Below, one piece after another: positions 47,408-57,100 of a stretch of 64,000 nucleotides of DNA (position 1 is its first letter; each line of letters starts with the position of its first letter). This DNA is from Salinimonas chungwhensis DSM 16280 (GTDB lineage Bacteria; Pseudomonadota; Gammaproteobacteria; Enterobacterales; Alteromonadaceae): NCBI RefSeq assembly GCF_000378185.1, contig NZ_KB899376.1:834357-898356 (forward strand). Reading direction: 5' to 3'. The position numbers and the translations under genes were made by a program. The notes under the pieces were generated by a model. It was not told the origin of the DNA. It worked only from the letters and a program-made list of their open reading frames with translations, and did not search any database.

Positions 47408-48076
47408 TCAGCCCCGATCTTTTCGATCAGGCCTACCTTTCAGGTAGCGCTCGGTAAATAGCGTAAAATAGTTTTCTAATGCCGTGGCCGCAGCGTTTTC
47501 TTCGGCCATTTTTAACACCTCTATAGCCACTTCTGCAGTAGAAAGCTGATAATCATGAGCAGCTTCCCGCAAACGGTAGTTACTATGAAAATCAGGTTGT
47601 ACGCCAAGCACTGGCAATCCTTGCAAATAAGCGCTTTTAGTGAACATGCGTTTAGCTTCACGCCAGGTACCATCTAGAAAGATAAATAACGGGGTCTTTG
47701 TATCCTCAACCCCGCTTACACGGCGCGCAGGTGTCGCATATTGATGAGGAAAAATGACATAAGGCTTGTATGTCGGGTCGTCCAGTAACGCAATTAATTC
47801 TGGCTGAGGCATTGTGCGATGCCATTTAAACGCATAATTCTCTGCAATGACATCAGCAATCAGCCGGCCCGTATTGGAAGGTTTGTAATATTCGCCTTTA
47901 GCCATAAGCATAATTACTGCGCAGCGGCCACCCTGCATCGGTTTATCGGCACACAGACAGTGCTGTTGGGGTAACAAGCATAACTCACAGCGTTTAACAC
48001 GGCTTCCCCGGGTAACAAACGGCTTGGTGGAGCTGGCCAGCTCTGTTTTGCGAAGCGTCATAACTGAATTAGACAT
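47408..48076 (-). CDS. DTW-domain tRNA-uridine aminocarboxypropyltransferase (TapT-like)
   Basis: About 222 residues. The zinc-type N-terminal motif is CELCLLPQQHCLC and the name-giving motif is FLDGTWREAKRMF, with YRLREAAHDYQLSTAEVAIEVL. DTW proteins add an aminocarboxypropyl group from SAM to uridine in tRNA (acp3U; TapT at U47, also TapT/DTWD2 in other organisms). Which of the two bacterial DTW subfamilies this is cannot be settled by eye. The start is uncertain: a GTG three codons upstream is also open, and neither has a ribosome site. Confidence 0.88.
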   Translation of the reverse strand: MSNSVMTLRKTELASSTKPFVTRGSRVKRCELCLLPQQHCLCADKPMQGGRCAVIMLMAKGEYYKPSNTGRLIADVIAENYAFKWHRTMPQPELIALLDDPTYKPYVIFPHQYATPARRVSGVEDTKTPLFIFLDGTWREAKRMFTKSAYLQGLPVLGVQPDFHSNYRLREAAHDYQLSTAEVAIEVLKMAEENAAATALENYFTLFTERYLKGRPDRKDRG

Positions 48077-48156
48077 GTGATTCACGAATAGGAAAAGAAG
48101 TTAAGTGGTGTGACTAAGCGCCGGTCGGTATTGCGTTACGTCCTGGAGATAATATC

Positions 48157-48185
48157 AAAAAAGCCGCGCAGTGCGCGGCTTTTTT
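48157..48185. terminator. Bidirectional terminator downstream of purF
   Basis: An 8-bp stem AGCCGCGC / GCGCGGCT with a 3-nt loop, with A-run and T-run on the two sides. It lies 18 bases past the purF stop codon. Confidence 0.88.
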
Positions 48186-48202
48186 CGTTGCAGGCGTTAG
48201 AG

Positions 48203-49720
48203 TTAATCACTGTCCATATTGTGCATTTCTAAATTGGACAGCTCAGCCTGGACAACCGGCCCCTGACTGGACTCACCTCGCGCCAAATCAATACGCTCAA
48301 GATATTCCTGGTCAATATCGCCGGTGATATAACTACCATCAAAAACGGATGTTTCAAATCGCTCTATTTCCGGGTTTTCTTCTCGAACAGCCTCGACCAA
48401 ATCTTTTATATCCTGGAAGATAAGCCCGTCTGCCTGAATCAAGTCTGCGATTTGTTCAATCTCACGCCCATAAGCGATCAGCTCATTGGCTGAAGGCATA
48501 TCAATGCCATACACATTAGGAAAACGAATTTCCGGGGCTGCTGACGCAAAATAGACTTTATTTGCCCCCGACTCCCGGGCCATTTCAATAATTTGCCCTG
48601 ACGTGGTGCCACGTACAATTGAGTCGTCTACCAGCAATACATTTTTACCCCTGAATTCGGAGGATATTGCGTTAAGCTTGCGGCGCACAGACTGCTTTCG
48701 CATCGTCTGTCCGGGCATGATAAATGTACGGCCGATATAACGATTTTTCACAAAGCCCTGGCGATACGGTAGTTGCAGAGTATTTGCGATCTGTAAGGCC
48801 ACATCCATGGATGTCTCGGGAATAGGGATAACCACATCAATGTCCTTATCCGCCCATTCCCTGGCTATTTTTTCACCCAGCTTGCGGCCCATGTTCACCC
48901 TAGAGGCATAAACCGAGATACCATCAATAAAGGTGTCAGGTCGGGCAAAATAAACATATTCAAACACACATGGTGACGTCGATGGATTCTGCGCGCATTG
49001 CTGCGTGTACAACTCACCCTGCTCACTGATAAACACCGCTTCACCAGGGGCTACGTCACGGATAAATGTGAAACCTACAGCATCTAATGCGACACTTTCT
49101 GAGGCCACCATATACTCTTCGCCCATTTCAGTAATTCGCTTACCTAATGCCAGCGGCCGAATGCCATTTGGATCCCGAAAAGCGACAACACCCTGCCCGA
49201 TAATGGCAGCTACTACTGCGTAGGCCCCGCGAATCTTTTCGTGAACCCGGGTCACAACCTTAAAAATCTCTTCGGCACTTACCGTTAATTCAGTACATTG
49301 CTGTAACTCATGAGCAAAAATATTTAACAGCAATTCAGAGTCTGACGATGTATTAATATGACGACGGGCAATGCGAAACACCTCTTCCTGCAAATCATGG
49401 GAATTGGTCAGATTACCGTTGTGAGCAAACGCAATACCGAATGGCGAGTTAACATAAAATGGCTGTGCTTCTGCCGAACTGGAGGTCCCGGCAGTAGGAT
49501 AGCGAACATGTCCTATTCCCATGGTACCGGTCAAACGCTTCATGTGGCGGGTATGAAACACATCCCGCACTAGCCCGTTTGCCTTGCGCAGGTTAAACCG
49601 ATTGTGATCAATGGTAATAATACCTGCAGCGTCCTGGCCACGGTGCTGCAGCACAGTGAGTCCATCGTAAAGTGATTGCGCTACCTGCGTTTTACCTACT
49701 ATTCCGACAATACCACACAT
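48203..49720 (-). CDS. purF: Amidophosphoribosyltransferase
   Basis: 505 residues (E. coli 505). First committed step of purine synthesis: PRPP plus glutamine to phosphoribosylamine. The N-terminal nucleophile is Cys2 after Met removal (MCGIVGIVG), with [11 protein letters not shown] and [14 protein letters not shown] in the glutaminase domain; the PRPP loop is [18 protein letters not shown] near residue 365. It is downstream of cvpA (15-base gap), the conserved cvpA-purF pair. Confidence 0.98.
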   Translation of the reverse strand: MCGIVGIVGKTQVAQSLYDGLTVLQHRGQDAAGIITIDHNRFNLRKANGLVRDVFHTRHMKRLTGTMGIGHVRYPTAGTSSSAEAQPFYVNSPFGIAFAHNGNLTNSHDLQEEVFRIARRHINTSSDSELLLNIFAHELQQCTELTVSAEEIFKVVTRVHEKIRGAYAVVAAIIGQGVVAFRDPNGIRPLALGKRITEMGEEYMVASESVALDAVGFTFIRDVAPGEAVFISEQGELYTQQCAQNPSTSPCVFEYVYFARPDTFIDGISVYASRVNMGRKLGEKIAREWADKDIDVVIPIPETSMDVALQIANTLQLPYRQGFVKNRYIGRTFIMPGQTMRKQSVRRKLNAISSEFRGKNVLLVDDSIVRGTTSGQIIEMARESGANKVYFASAAPEIRFPNVYGIDMPSANELIAYGREIEQIADLIQADGLIFQDIKDLVEAVREENPEIERFETSVFDGSYITGDIDQEYLERIDLARGESSQGPVVQAELSNLEMHNMDSD

Positions 49721-49735
49721 CTGTTTTTACCTATC

Positions 49736-50227
49736 TTAAGCGGGAGTTAAAAAACTGGAGCTGCCTTTCACAAATGCAAAAAACCACTCGATGATGATCC
49801 CAAACTCCGGGATCAGCAAAGATTGCTGCCACCACGCTGCGGTTGCCGCAGCCGTGAAGGTATCCATGAAAAATAAAAGCGCACTGACTATCAGCACACC
49901 GCGCAAGGCGCCAAAAGCCACGCCAAGAATACGATCTGCTCCAGATAGCCCCGAAGCCTGTATGGCCTGACCAACAGTATGATTAATAAGCCCGCCGATG
50001 ATCAGTGTCATCACGAACAAAACCGCGATTGCCGCCCCATTGCGCAGCACTGGATCATTAATACTGGTGAAATAGACGGCTAAATCTGCGAAAAACTGAC
50101 TGGCTACAAATAACGCACCGAACCAGACGATAAGAGAGATGGCTTCTTTTACAAAACCCCGGATGAGACTAATAAGGGTAGATATCGCAATGATACCGAT
50201 AATGGAAAAATCGACCCAGTTCAACAC
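49736..50227 (-). CDS. cvpA: CvpA family membrane protein
   Basis: 163 residues with four transmembrane helices; starts MLNWVDFSIIGIIAIST and has SLIRGFVKEAISLIVWF, the CvpA signature, plus GADRILGVAFGALRG. Needed for colicin V production in E. coli and for envelope homeostasis; the molecular role is not settled. It sits directly upstream of purF. Its presence in the same genome region as microcin-V-like leaders is coincidental as far as sequence shows. Confidence 0.95.
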   Translation of the reverse strand: MLNWVDFSIIGIIAISTLISLIRGFVKEAISLIVWFGALFVASQFFADLAVYFTSINDPVLRNGAAIAVLFVMTLIIGGLINHTVGQAIQASGLSGADRILGVAFGALRGVLIVSALLFFMDTFTAAATAAWWQQSLLIPEFGIIIEWFFAFVKGSSSFLTPA

Positions 50228-50389
50228 GTTAAATTAGCCCATACCTTTTATCAATGAACACGCCAGATGTTTTCAGCGTCAAGATGGCGCGCATTCTACC
50301 AGATGCACAGGGTATTACCAAAGCGAAAACCAATTCGATAATGGGGATTTCGATGCAAAAGTATACATTTTTTGACAGTGAACGAATGC

Positions 50390-50977
50390 TTACTGATTAA
50401 CCTTGAATTCTGTTACTTTGCCTCTGAGCCCGGTCAGTTCTTTTAAATGAGGCAACGCGTTCTCGAGTTTATTTTTGTCTAAATCTGGACCCACAAAAAC
50501 TTTTGTCAATGCGCCAGAGTTGGTACGAATACCCCGGCTATAGGTCCGATAGCCAGCCTTTTCAAGTTTTTCCAGCAACTGCTGAACATTCTTTTTGTGC
50601 CTGAAACTCCCCAGTTGAATAACCCATCCGGCATCGTCGGCAGCATCAGCAGGCGCGTTAACCACCGTCTGCTTAGCCAGATCATCAGAGGTATCCCGCG
50701 CTGATGCTTGCGCATTAGTTTGTTGACTTGCAGGGCGTGGCTCATCGACGGCTACATCATCGACGATTTCTATCGGACGCTGGGCAGCCCGCGCAACCCG
50801 CTCTGAGGGAAAAGTATCGGGCTCTACAATCGGTTTCTTGGCCGGAGTCGCCGGAACACTGGCAAAATCAGTCTTTACAGTTTCTTTTTTACCATTAAGA
50901 AAATCAGGCAGAAAAATCACCGCCAATGCCACCACGATGACAGTTCCTACCAAGCGGTTTTGAAGGGCCGAGCTCAC
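50390..50977 (-). CDS. dedD: DedD, SPOR-domain cell-division protein
   Basis: 195 residues. A single N-terminal membrane helix (LVGTVIVVALAVIFLPDFL) is followed by a Pro/Ala/Asp-rich linker and a C-terminal SPOR domain (about 118-195: GWVIQLGSFRHKKNVQQLLE, RTYSRGIRTNSGALTKVFVG). SPOR domains bind denuded glycan strands at the division septum. GTG is the start, with GGAG six bases upstream. It lies between folC and cvpA in the conserved order. Confidence 0.93.
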   Translation of the reverse strand: MSSALQNRLVGTVIVVALAVIFLPDFLNGKKETVKTDFASVPATPAKKPIVEPDTFPSERVARAAQRPIEIVDDVAVDEPRPASQQTNAQASARDTSDDLAKQTVVNAPADAADDAGWVIQLGSFRHKKNVQQLLEKLEKAGYRTYSRGIRTNSGALTKVFVGPDLDKNKLENALPHLKELTGLRGKVTEFKVNQ

Positions 50978-51001
50978 TGAATACTCCTGTTACAACCTGA
51001 G

Positions 51002-52276
51002 TTATTGCGACGTTGTCGAGGATGCTCGCATAACATCCGCAACAGTCAAAAAAGAGCCAAAAACCACGATAATATCATCATCCTGCGCATCATTAAGTGC
51101 ATTCAGATACGCCTGCTCTACGTCAGTGTAACAGTTTGACTGATTTTGATCTGCATTATCAAGATTTTCCTGCAATACTGATGCTGCAGCCCCCCGGGGG
51201 CCCTGTGTGGTACCCAGATACCAGTGTGCGTTTAATCCGGCAAGCTCTGTCAATGTCGCGCGTATAGATTTATCCTTCAACATTCCCACCACGAGTCTTA
51301 GCTGATGGAACTGCTGTTGATGTAGCCATTTTCGCAGCGCAGCCATAGCCTGAGGATTGTGTCCCACATCCACCACAACCCACGGTTGGGTGGCTATGGT
51401 TTCCAGCCTGCCAGGAAGATTTACCCGGGCGACAAGCGCCTGCACAGTTGCCGAATCTGGTAACCAGCCCAGCATTTCCAGAGCAGCCAGTGAGGTGGCA
51501 ATATTCTGAGCCGGGATCCGAGGTACAGGAAGCTCGCTAATAGTGGAATGAAAGCCTTGCCACTGCCAGGTCTCATTCTCAGTAAAGGTCTGAAAATCCT
51601 GTCCGGCCCAGCGCGCTGTTACAGCTAATTCAGAGACCACGTCGGTTAGACTTGCCGGGGGGGATAATTCACCAATAACGGCCCGCCCACCCTGACGCAT
51701 GATACCAGCCTTTTCCCGCGCGATGGCTTCTCGGGTATCACCCAGCCAGTCTTGATGATCCAGGTCAATCGTAGTAATCACGGCAAGATCTGCATCAATG
51801 ATGTTGGTTGCATCAAGCCGGCCACCCAAACCTACCTCAAGAATTATGACATCCACGGCGGCCTGTTGCATAAGCAAAAGCGCAGCGAGTGTGCCAAATT
51901 CAAAATAGGTCAGCGTAATCCCATCTCTGGCGCTTTCTATAATTTCAAAAACATCACAAAACTGCCGGGCTGCAGGATTCACATTGTTGATTCTAACCCG
52001 TTCCCTGTAGTCAAGCAGATGTGGCGAGCTGTAAACGCCCGTTGTTTTGCCCTGCACCAGACAGGCCTGCTCCAAAAAGCGACACGTAGTACCCTTGCCA
52101 TTAGTTCCCGCGACAGTAATAACGGTTTGTCGGGAAACATCAATATCCAGGCGTTCAGCAACTAACTTAATGCGGTTCAGACCTAAGTCAATGACGCTGG
52201 GATGAAGGGTTTCTAAATAAGATAACCATTGCGCCAGAGACTTTTGGTCTGGCGCAGGGTTTGAAGATGTGTTCAT
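51002..52276 (-). CDS. folC: Bifunctional dihydrofolate/folylpolyglutamate synthase
   Basis: 424 residues. It joins dihydropteroate with glutamate and then extends polyglutamate tails of folates. The P-loop VAGTNGKGTTCRFLEQ is near residue 56, with YSSPHLLDYRERVRIN, ILEVGLGGRLDATNI and the linker region VVDVGHNPQAMAAL typical of Mur-ligase relatives. It follows accD with a six-base gap, so the two are translationally close. Confidence 0.96.
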   Translation of the reverse strand: MNTSSNPAPDQKSLAQWLSYLETLHPSVIDLGLNRIKLVAERLDIDVSRQTVITVAGTNGKGTTCRFLEQACLVQGKTTGVYSSPHLLDYRERVRINNVNPAARQFCDVFEIIESARDGITLTYFEFGTLAALLLMQQAAVDVIILEVGLGGRLDATNIIDADLAVITTIDLDHQDWLGDTREAIAREKAGIMRQGGRAVIGELSPPASLTDVVSELAVTARWAGQDFQTFTENETWQWQGFHSTISELPVPRIPAQNIATSLAALEMLGWLPDSATVQALVARVNLPGRLETIATQPWVVVDVGHNPQAMAALRKWLHQQQFHQLRLVVGMLKDKSIRATLTELAGLNAHWYLGTTQGPRGAAASVLQENLDNADQNQSNCYTDVEQAYLNALNDAQDDDIIVVFGSFLTVADVMRASSTTSQ

Positions 52277-52282
52277 AGTGGA

Positions 52283-53128
52283 TTAATCGGGCCGGTGCAG
52301 TTTAACCAGCAAACTATACAGCTTTTCACGCATTTCACGGCGGTCGACGATCATATCAATTGCGCCTTTTTCCAATAAGAATTCGCTGCGTTGGAAACCT
52401 TCAGGAAGCGTTTCACGAACAGTTTGCTCAATAACCCGAGGGCCTGCGAAGCCAATCAAAGCGCGCGGTTCAGCAATATTGATATCTCCCAGCATAGCAA
52501 GGCTGGCAGAAACGCCGCCCATGGTGGGATCCGTCAAAACAGAAATATAAGGTAACCCTTTTTCGCGCATTTTCGCCAAAGCAGCCGATGTCTTGGACAT
52601 CTGCATCAGGGACATCAATGCCTCCTGCATTCTGGCACCGCCACTGGCAGAAAAACAAATTAATGGCATGTTGTGTTCAAGACATGCATTTACCGCTGCG
52701 ACGAAACGGGCCCCCACCACTGAGGCCATGGAGCCACCCATAAACGCGAATTCAAAGCTTACCGCAGCCACTGGCATGCCTTTTAGTTTTCCCTGCATGG
52801 CAATCAGTGCATCTTTTTCACTGGTACTTTTTTGCGCGGCAGAAATACGATCCTTGTAGCGTTTGGAATCTTTAAATTTAAGAATATCCTGTGGCTCGAA
52901 TTCAGCGCCAAGCTCTTTACGATCATTTTTATCCAGCAGGCTATCCAACCGCCGGCGCGCGCTGATCCGCATATGATTGTCGCATTTGGGACATACTTCC
53001 AGCAGTTTTTCCAGTTCATTCTTATATAAGACTGCCTGACAGGAAGTGCATTTTGTCCAGATACCTTCCGGTACATTCCCCTTTGTCGACGTTTGCGTTC
53101 TGGGTAGAATTTTTTGAATCCAGCTCAT
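52283..53128 (-). CDS. accD: Acetyl-CoA carboxylase carboxyltransferase subunit beta
   Basis: 281 residues. With AccA it moves the carboxyl group from biotin to acetyl-CoA, making malonyl-CoA. The N-terminal four-Cys zinc ribbon (CTSCQAVLY and EVCPKCDNH) and the crotonase-type core with [18 protein letters not shown] and [16 protein letters not shown] are present. The gene is part of the truA-accD-folC-dedD block. The upstream gap to truA is 153 bases and probably carries a promoter. Confidence 0.97.
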   Translation of the reverse strand: MSWIQKILPRTQTSTKGNVPEGIWTKCTSCQAVLYKNELEKLLEVCPKCDNHMRISARRRLDSLLDKNDRKELGAEFEPQDILKFKDSKRYKDRISAAQKSTSEKDALIAMQGKLKGMPVAAVSFEFAFMGGSMASVVGARFVAAVNACLEHNMPLICFSASGGARMQEALMSLMQMSKTSAALAKMREKGLPYISVLTDPTMGGVSASLAMLGDINIAEPRALIGFAGPRVIEQTVRETLPEGFQRSEFLLEKGAIDMIVDRREMREKLYSLLVKLHRPD

Positions 53129-53281
53129 CGTGGAGAATCCTTTTACTTGTTTGTGCCGCGTTGTAAGTATTTTTGGTATTGCGACAACACATTGTTCTGA
53201 TTAGCCCGCTATTACACCACAATACAGAAAAATCGAAAAAATAAAACTGGTCTTAGAAGTTATAGCGCGACGTCTTCGTCA

Positions 53282-54073
53282 TTAATCATCAGTCAAAAAA
53301 AGCGGACCGAGAGATCGACGGGGAATGCCAAAGTGTGCTGGATAAGTCACATCCACCAGATATAAACCATTGGGTTTAGCGGTTGCAGCCGCCTGGGTGC
53401 GATCTTTGCTGGCTAATAATGTTGTTATCCAGTTAGTGGGTTGTTCGCCCGCGCCCACTTCGATAAGTGATCCGGCAATGTTTCGTACCATATGGTGAAC
53501 AAACGCATTCGCCTGAATATCAATAATGACATATTGCCCCTGACGGGTCACATTGACATGAGTAACATTTCTGTGTGGCGTATTGGACTGGCAGTGCGCA
53601 GCACGAAAAGCACTAAAGTCATGTTCACCAACCAATGCTTTGGAAGCCTCCTGCATAAGAGAAGCATCCAACGGTTTATAGACATGGGTGACACCATGGT
53701 TCAGTATCGCTGGCCGATTGACCGCATTGAAAATAATATAACGATAACGCCGGTGCGTAGCAGAAAAGCGGGCGTGAAAATCATCGTTTACTTCTACGGC
53801 CCAGTTTACCGCCACTGAATCAGGCAGATTTGCGTTTACACCCATGGTCCACGCCCTGTAAGGCCGCGTGTTCGGTGTTGCAAAATGCACCACCTGCCCG
53901 GTGGCGTGAACGCCAGCGTCAGTACGTCCTGCACACTGTACATGAATAGTGGTATCAGCAACCTTGGTCAACGCCTTTTCCAGATAGGCCTGTACGCTCG
54001 GAACATTCTGTTGCCGTTGCCAACCGTAATATGCTGCGCCATCGTATTCGATACCTAAAGCGTACCGCTTCAT
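53282..54073 (-). CDS. truA: tRNA pseudouridine(38-40) synthase
   Basis: 263 residues. It starts [20 protein letters not shown] and carries the catalytic Asp in [18 protein letters not shown] near residue 52, then [19 protein letters not shown]. It isomerises U38-U40 in the anticodon arm of many tRNAs. It follows fimV by about 100 bases on the same strand. Confidence 0.97.
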   Translation of the reverse strand: MKRYALGIEYDGAAYYGWQRQQNVPSVQAYLEKALTKVADTTIHVQCAGRTDAGVHATGQVVHFATPNTRPYRAWTMGVNANLPDSVAVNWAVEVNDDFHARFSATHRRYRYIIFNAVNRPAILNHGVTHVYKPLDASLMQEASKALVGEHDFSAFRAAHCQSNTPHRNVTHVNVTRQGQYVIIDIQANAFVHHMVRNIAGSLIEVGAGEQPTNWITTLLASKDRTQAAATAKPNGLYLVDVTYPAHFGIPRRSLGPLFLTDD

Positions 54074-54174
54074 CGCACCCTCGTTGTTGTCAGATTCTTA
54101 AAAACGCGTAAGTTTAGTCACACCGCGTCCAAGATGCAATCAACAGCGAACATGGCTTGCCCCGGTTCAGGCTG

Positions 54175-57100
54175 CTATCTTCCAAGCTTAACCAGCAGCG
54201 TGCGCGCTTCCTCCTGTTGCTCATCACTTCCCTTCTCGACCACTTCTGTGAGCAGCTCCCGGGCAGAGGGTACATCGTCCATTTCAATATACACTCTGGC
54301 TAAATCAAGATTAGCGCTTTGCCCTGCGTCTTTATCAATGTCGATAACATCCACATCATCACTAACACCACTGAACTCTGACAGGCTTACATCTAGATCA
54401 AGTGGCATTTCTTCAAACTGCGAATCATCATCCATTGATTCATCCAGTAGTGTGTCTACATCCAGAAACCCCTCTTCGCGAGTGTCTTCTTCGCTTTTAC
54501 TCAGATCGGGATCATTTAGCAGGGTGGCCAGATCCAAATCAGGATTATCCAGTTTGAGCTCGTCTTCAGAAACGTTGCTAGTTGTCTTGTCTTCTGTCGG
54601 GCTCATTTCATCCAGCAGTTCATCAAACTCTGAGGATTCCAGCTCGTCAAAAAGATGCTGACTGTCCTTTTTATTTTCGGTTAACCAATCATCGAGCCCC
54701 GGAACATCTTTAAGATCATTAATTTCGTAACTGCCTGACTCAGGCACTACGCCATCGGTTTCTTGCTCAAGAGAAAATTCATCAATATCAGCGGCTTCAC
54801 TGTCATAATCAACATCCAGTACGCTATCATCAAAGTCACGTTTTGACGGCGTACTGGCAGGTTCTTCAGGGGCATTCGACGTAACGCTGTCAGCAAAGCT
54901 TGGTATATCATCAATAAACTGTCGATCGAATTCAGCTAGTGCATCGTCTAATGGATCGCTGTCAGCCGCGTTCGCGTTATTGTCTGGTTCGGCCGCCACA
55001 GTATCATTATGCAAAAGACTGTCAGGTTCACTACCTGTTTCATCGACCGTGACAGAATCGTCATTTTCTGCCAGTGCGTCTTGTGACACAGTGTCTTCAT
55101 GATTTTCAGTTTCTTCATCACTTATTAAAGAAGCATCTGGCTCAGTTATGTCAATCTCGCTGTCTTCGCCTTCTTCGTCGAACGCAGCATCGGCCGACTG
55201 CTCGTCATCGGTATCAGATTTATCCGGGATGGGGAGCGATTCAGTATCTTCAACTTCATTATCAGCAGGTTCGCTTATATTATCAGAAGAGACTGAATCA
55301 GCAGGCTCAGCATTTGCTGGTTCATTAACCGTGGAGAGTTCATCGACACTGTCGTCAGCTTCATGGTCAGAGGCAGATTCATCATTATCTGGCTGTGCTT
55401 CGTCTGGTGCATTGTCAAAATGATCTTCTGTTTCATCATTATTTACTGCAGGAGCATCAGGCTCAGCGGTGACATTCTCGCTGTCGTCGTCTTCTTCGTC
55501 CAACCCAGCATCGACCGACTGCTTGTCATTGGTATCACGCGCATCTGAAGTGTTGGGCGATTCAGTATCTTCAACTTCATTATCAACAGGTTCGCTTACA
55601 TTATCAGAAGAGACTGAGTCAGCAGGCTCAGCATTAGCTGGTTCATTAACCGTGGAGAGTTCATCGACACTGTCATCAGCTTCATGGCCAGAGGCAGATT
55701 CATCATTATCTGGCTGTGCTTCGTCTGGTGCAGTGTCAAAATGATCTTCTGTTTCATCATTATTTACTGCAGGAGCATCAGGCTCAGCGGTGACATTCTC
55801 GCTGTCGTCATCTTCTTCGTCCAACCCAGCATCGACCGACTGCTTGTCATTGGTATCACGCGCATCTGAAGTGTTGGGCGATTCAGTATCTTCAACTTCA
55901 TTATCAACAGGTTCGCTTACATTATCAGAAGAGACTGAGTCAGCAGGCTCAGCATTAGCTGGTTCATTAACCGTGGAGAGTTCATCGACACTGTCATCAG
56001 CTTCATGGCCAGAGGCAGATTCATCATTATCTGGCTGTGCTTCGTCCGGCGCGGTATCATCCTGATTTCGCGTTTCCTCATCACTTACTGCAGTAGCCTC
56101 TGGCGCAGCTGCATCATTGTTGGTGTCTTCTTCCTCTGCGTTCGCAATATCGCCTGATTGTACACGTTCAATATCAGTATCATCAGCGGCACTGTGCGAC
56201 TCAGCATCTTCCAATGCATCATCACTAGCAGCCGAACTTGTTGCAGTTTCATCTTGCTCTGTACTTTGTTCCGGTGTATCAGCAGTATCATCATTTTCGT
56301 CGCTGTCAGATGCCTGGTCAATTTCCGACTCAAGCTCAGCCAGAAGTTCATCGGTAAGCGGGTCGTCAATGGATGAACTCTCATCAGAGCCATATGCAGC
56401 ATCGAGCTCGGTACTGGCGTCATCGTCAATTTCCACACCTGACTCAAGCTCTGCCAGTAACTCATCAGAAAGCTCGTTAAGTTGCTGTTCTTCCTCCCCC
56501 TGCTCTGCGGTTAGCTCGGCTAACAGCTCATCACCAATAGGGTCGTTGAAGCTGGTTGTCGACTCGCCTTCCTCATCTTGTAGTTTTTCGATAATGTCAT
56601 CATCGAAAATTTCGGAACTTATCTCATCAGTTTCAATTTCATCAAGGTTAACATCATCGAGGCCCTCAGCCAGTTCATCAAGATTCTGAATAGATTGGGG
56701 CGATGGTGATGTGGACATAGTCTCGAGCAGCTCATCGTCCGAATCATCTTCAACATCGGGTAAACCGCCCATCTGCTCGAGTTGGTCAATCTCATTAAGA
56801 ATATCATCGGCCAGCCTATCCAGCTCTTCGTTTTGCTCGTGCACTTCTTTGTCCAGCTTTTCAAGCATAGACTCGTCCACATGGCCGCTATTGATATCCA
56901 GTTTGTCTTCAATGCTTTGTTGCTCTTCTTCCAGCAGGTCATCGATGCTGATTTCAGGCTTGGCATCATCATCTTTTACCGCACCAGGAAGTGATGCGGC
57001 CTGTGGTATATCTTCCTCGGCCGGAGTATCGGACTGTTCATCAGACCCAGGGGCAGAGTCTTCCACCGTCGCAGTAAAGTCATCTTCACTTACCGGTTCA

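Noticed and set aside
49736-50227. CvpA as part of the bacteriocin system
   Set aside because: CvpA is a conserved housekeeping partner of purF and is 19 kb away; its name reflects an indirect effect on colicin V production.
55100-56062. Possible CRISPR-like or intergenic satellite repeat
   Set aside because: Units are 321 bp, contiguous and in frame inside fimV with no spacers, so they are protein-coding tandem repeats.
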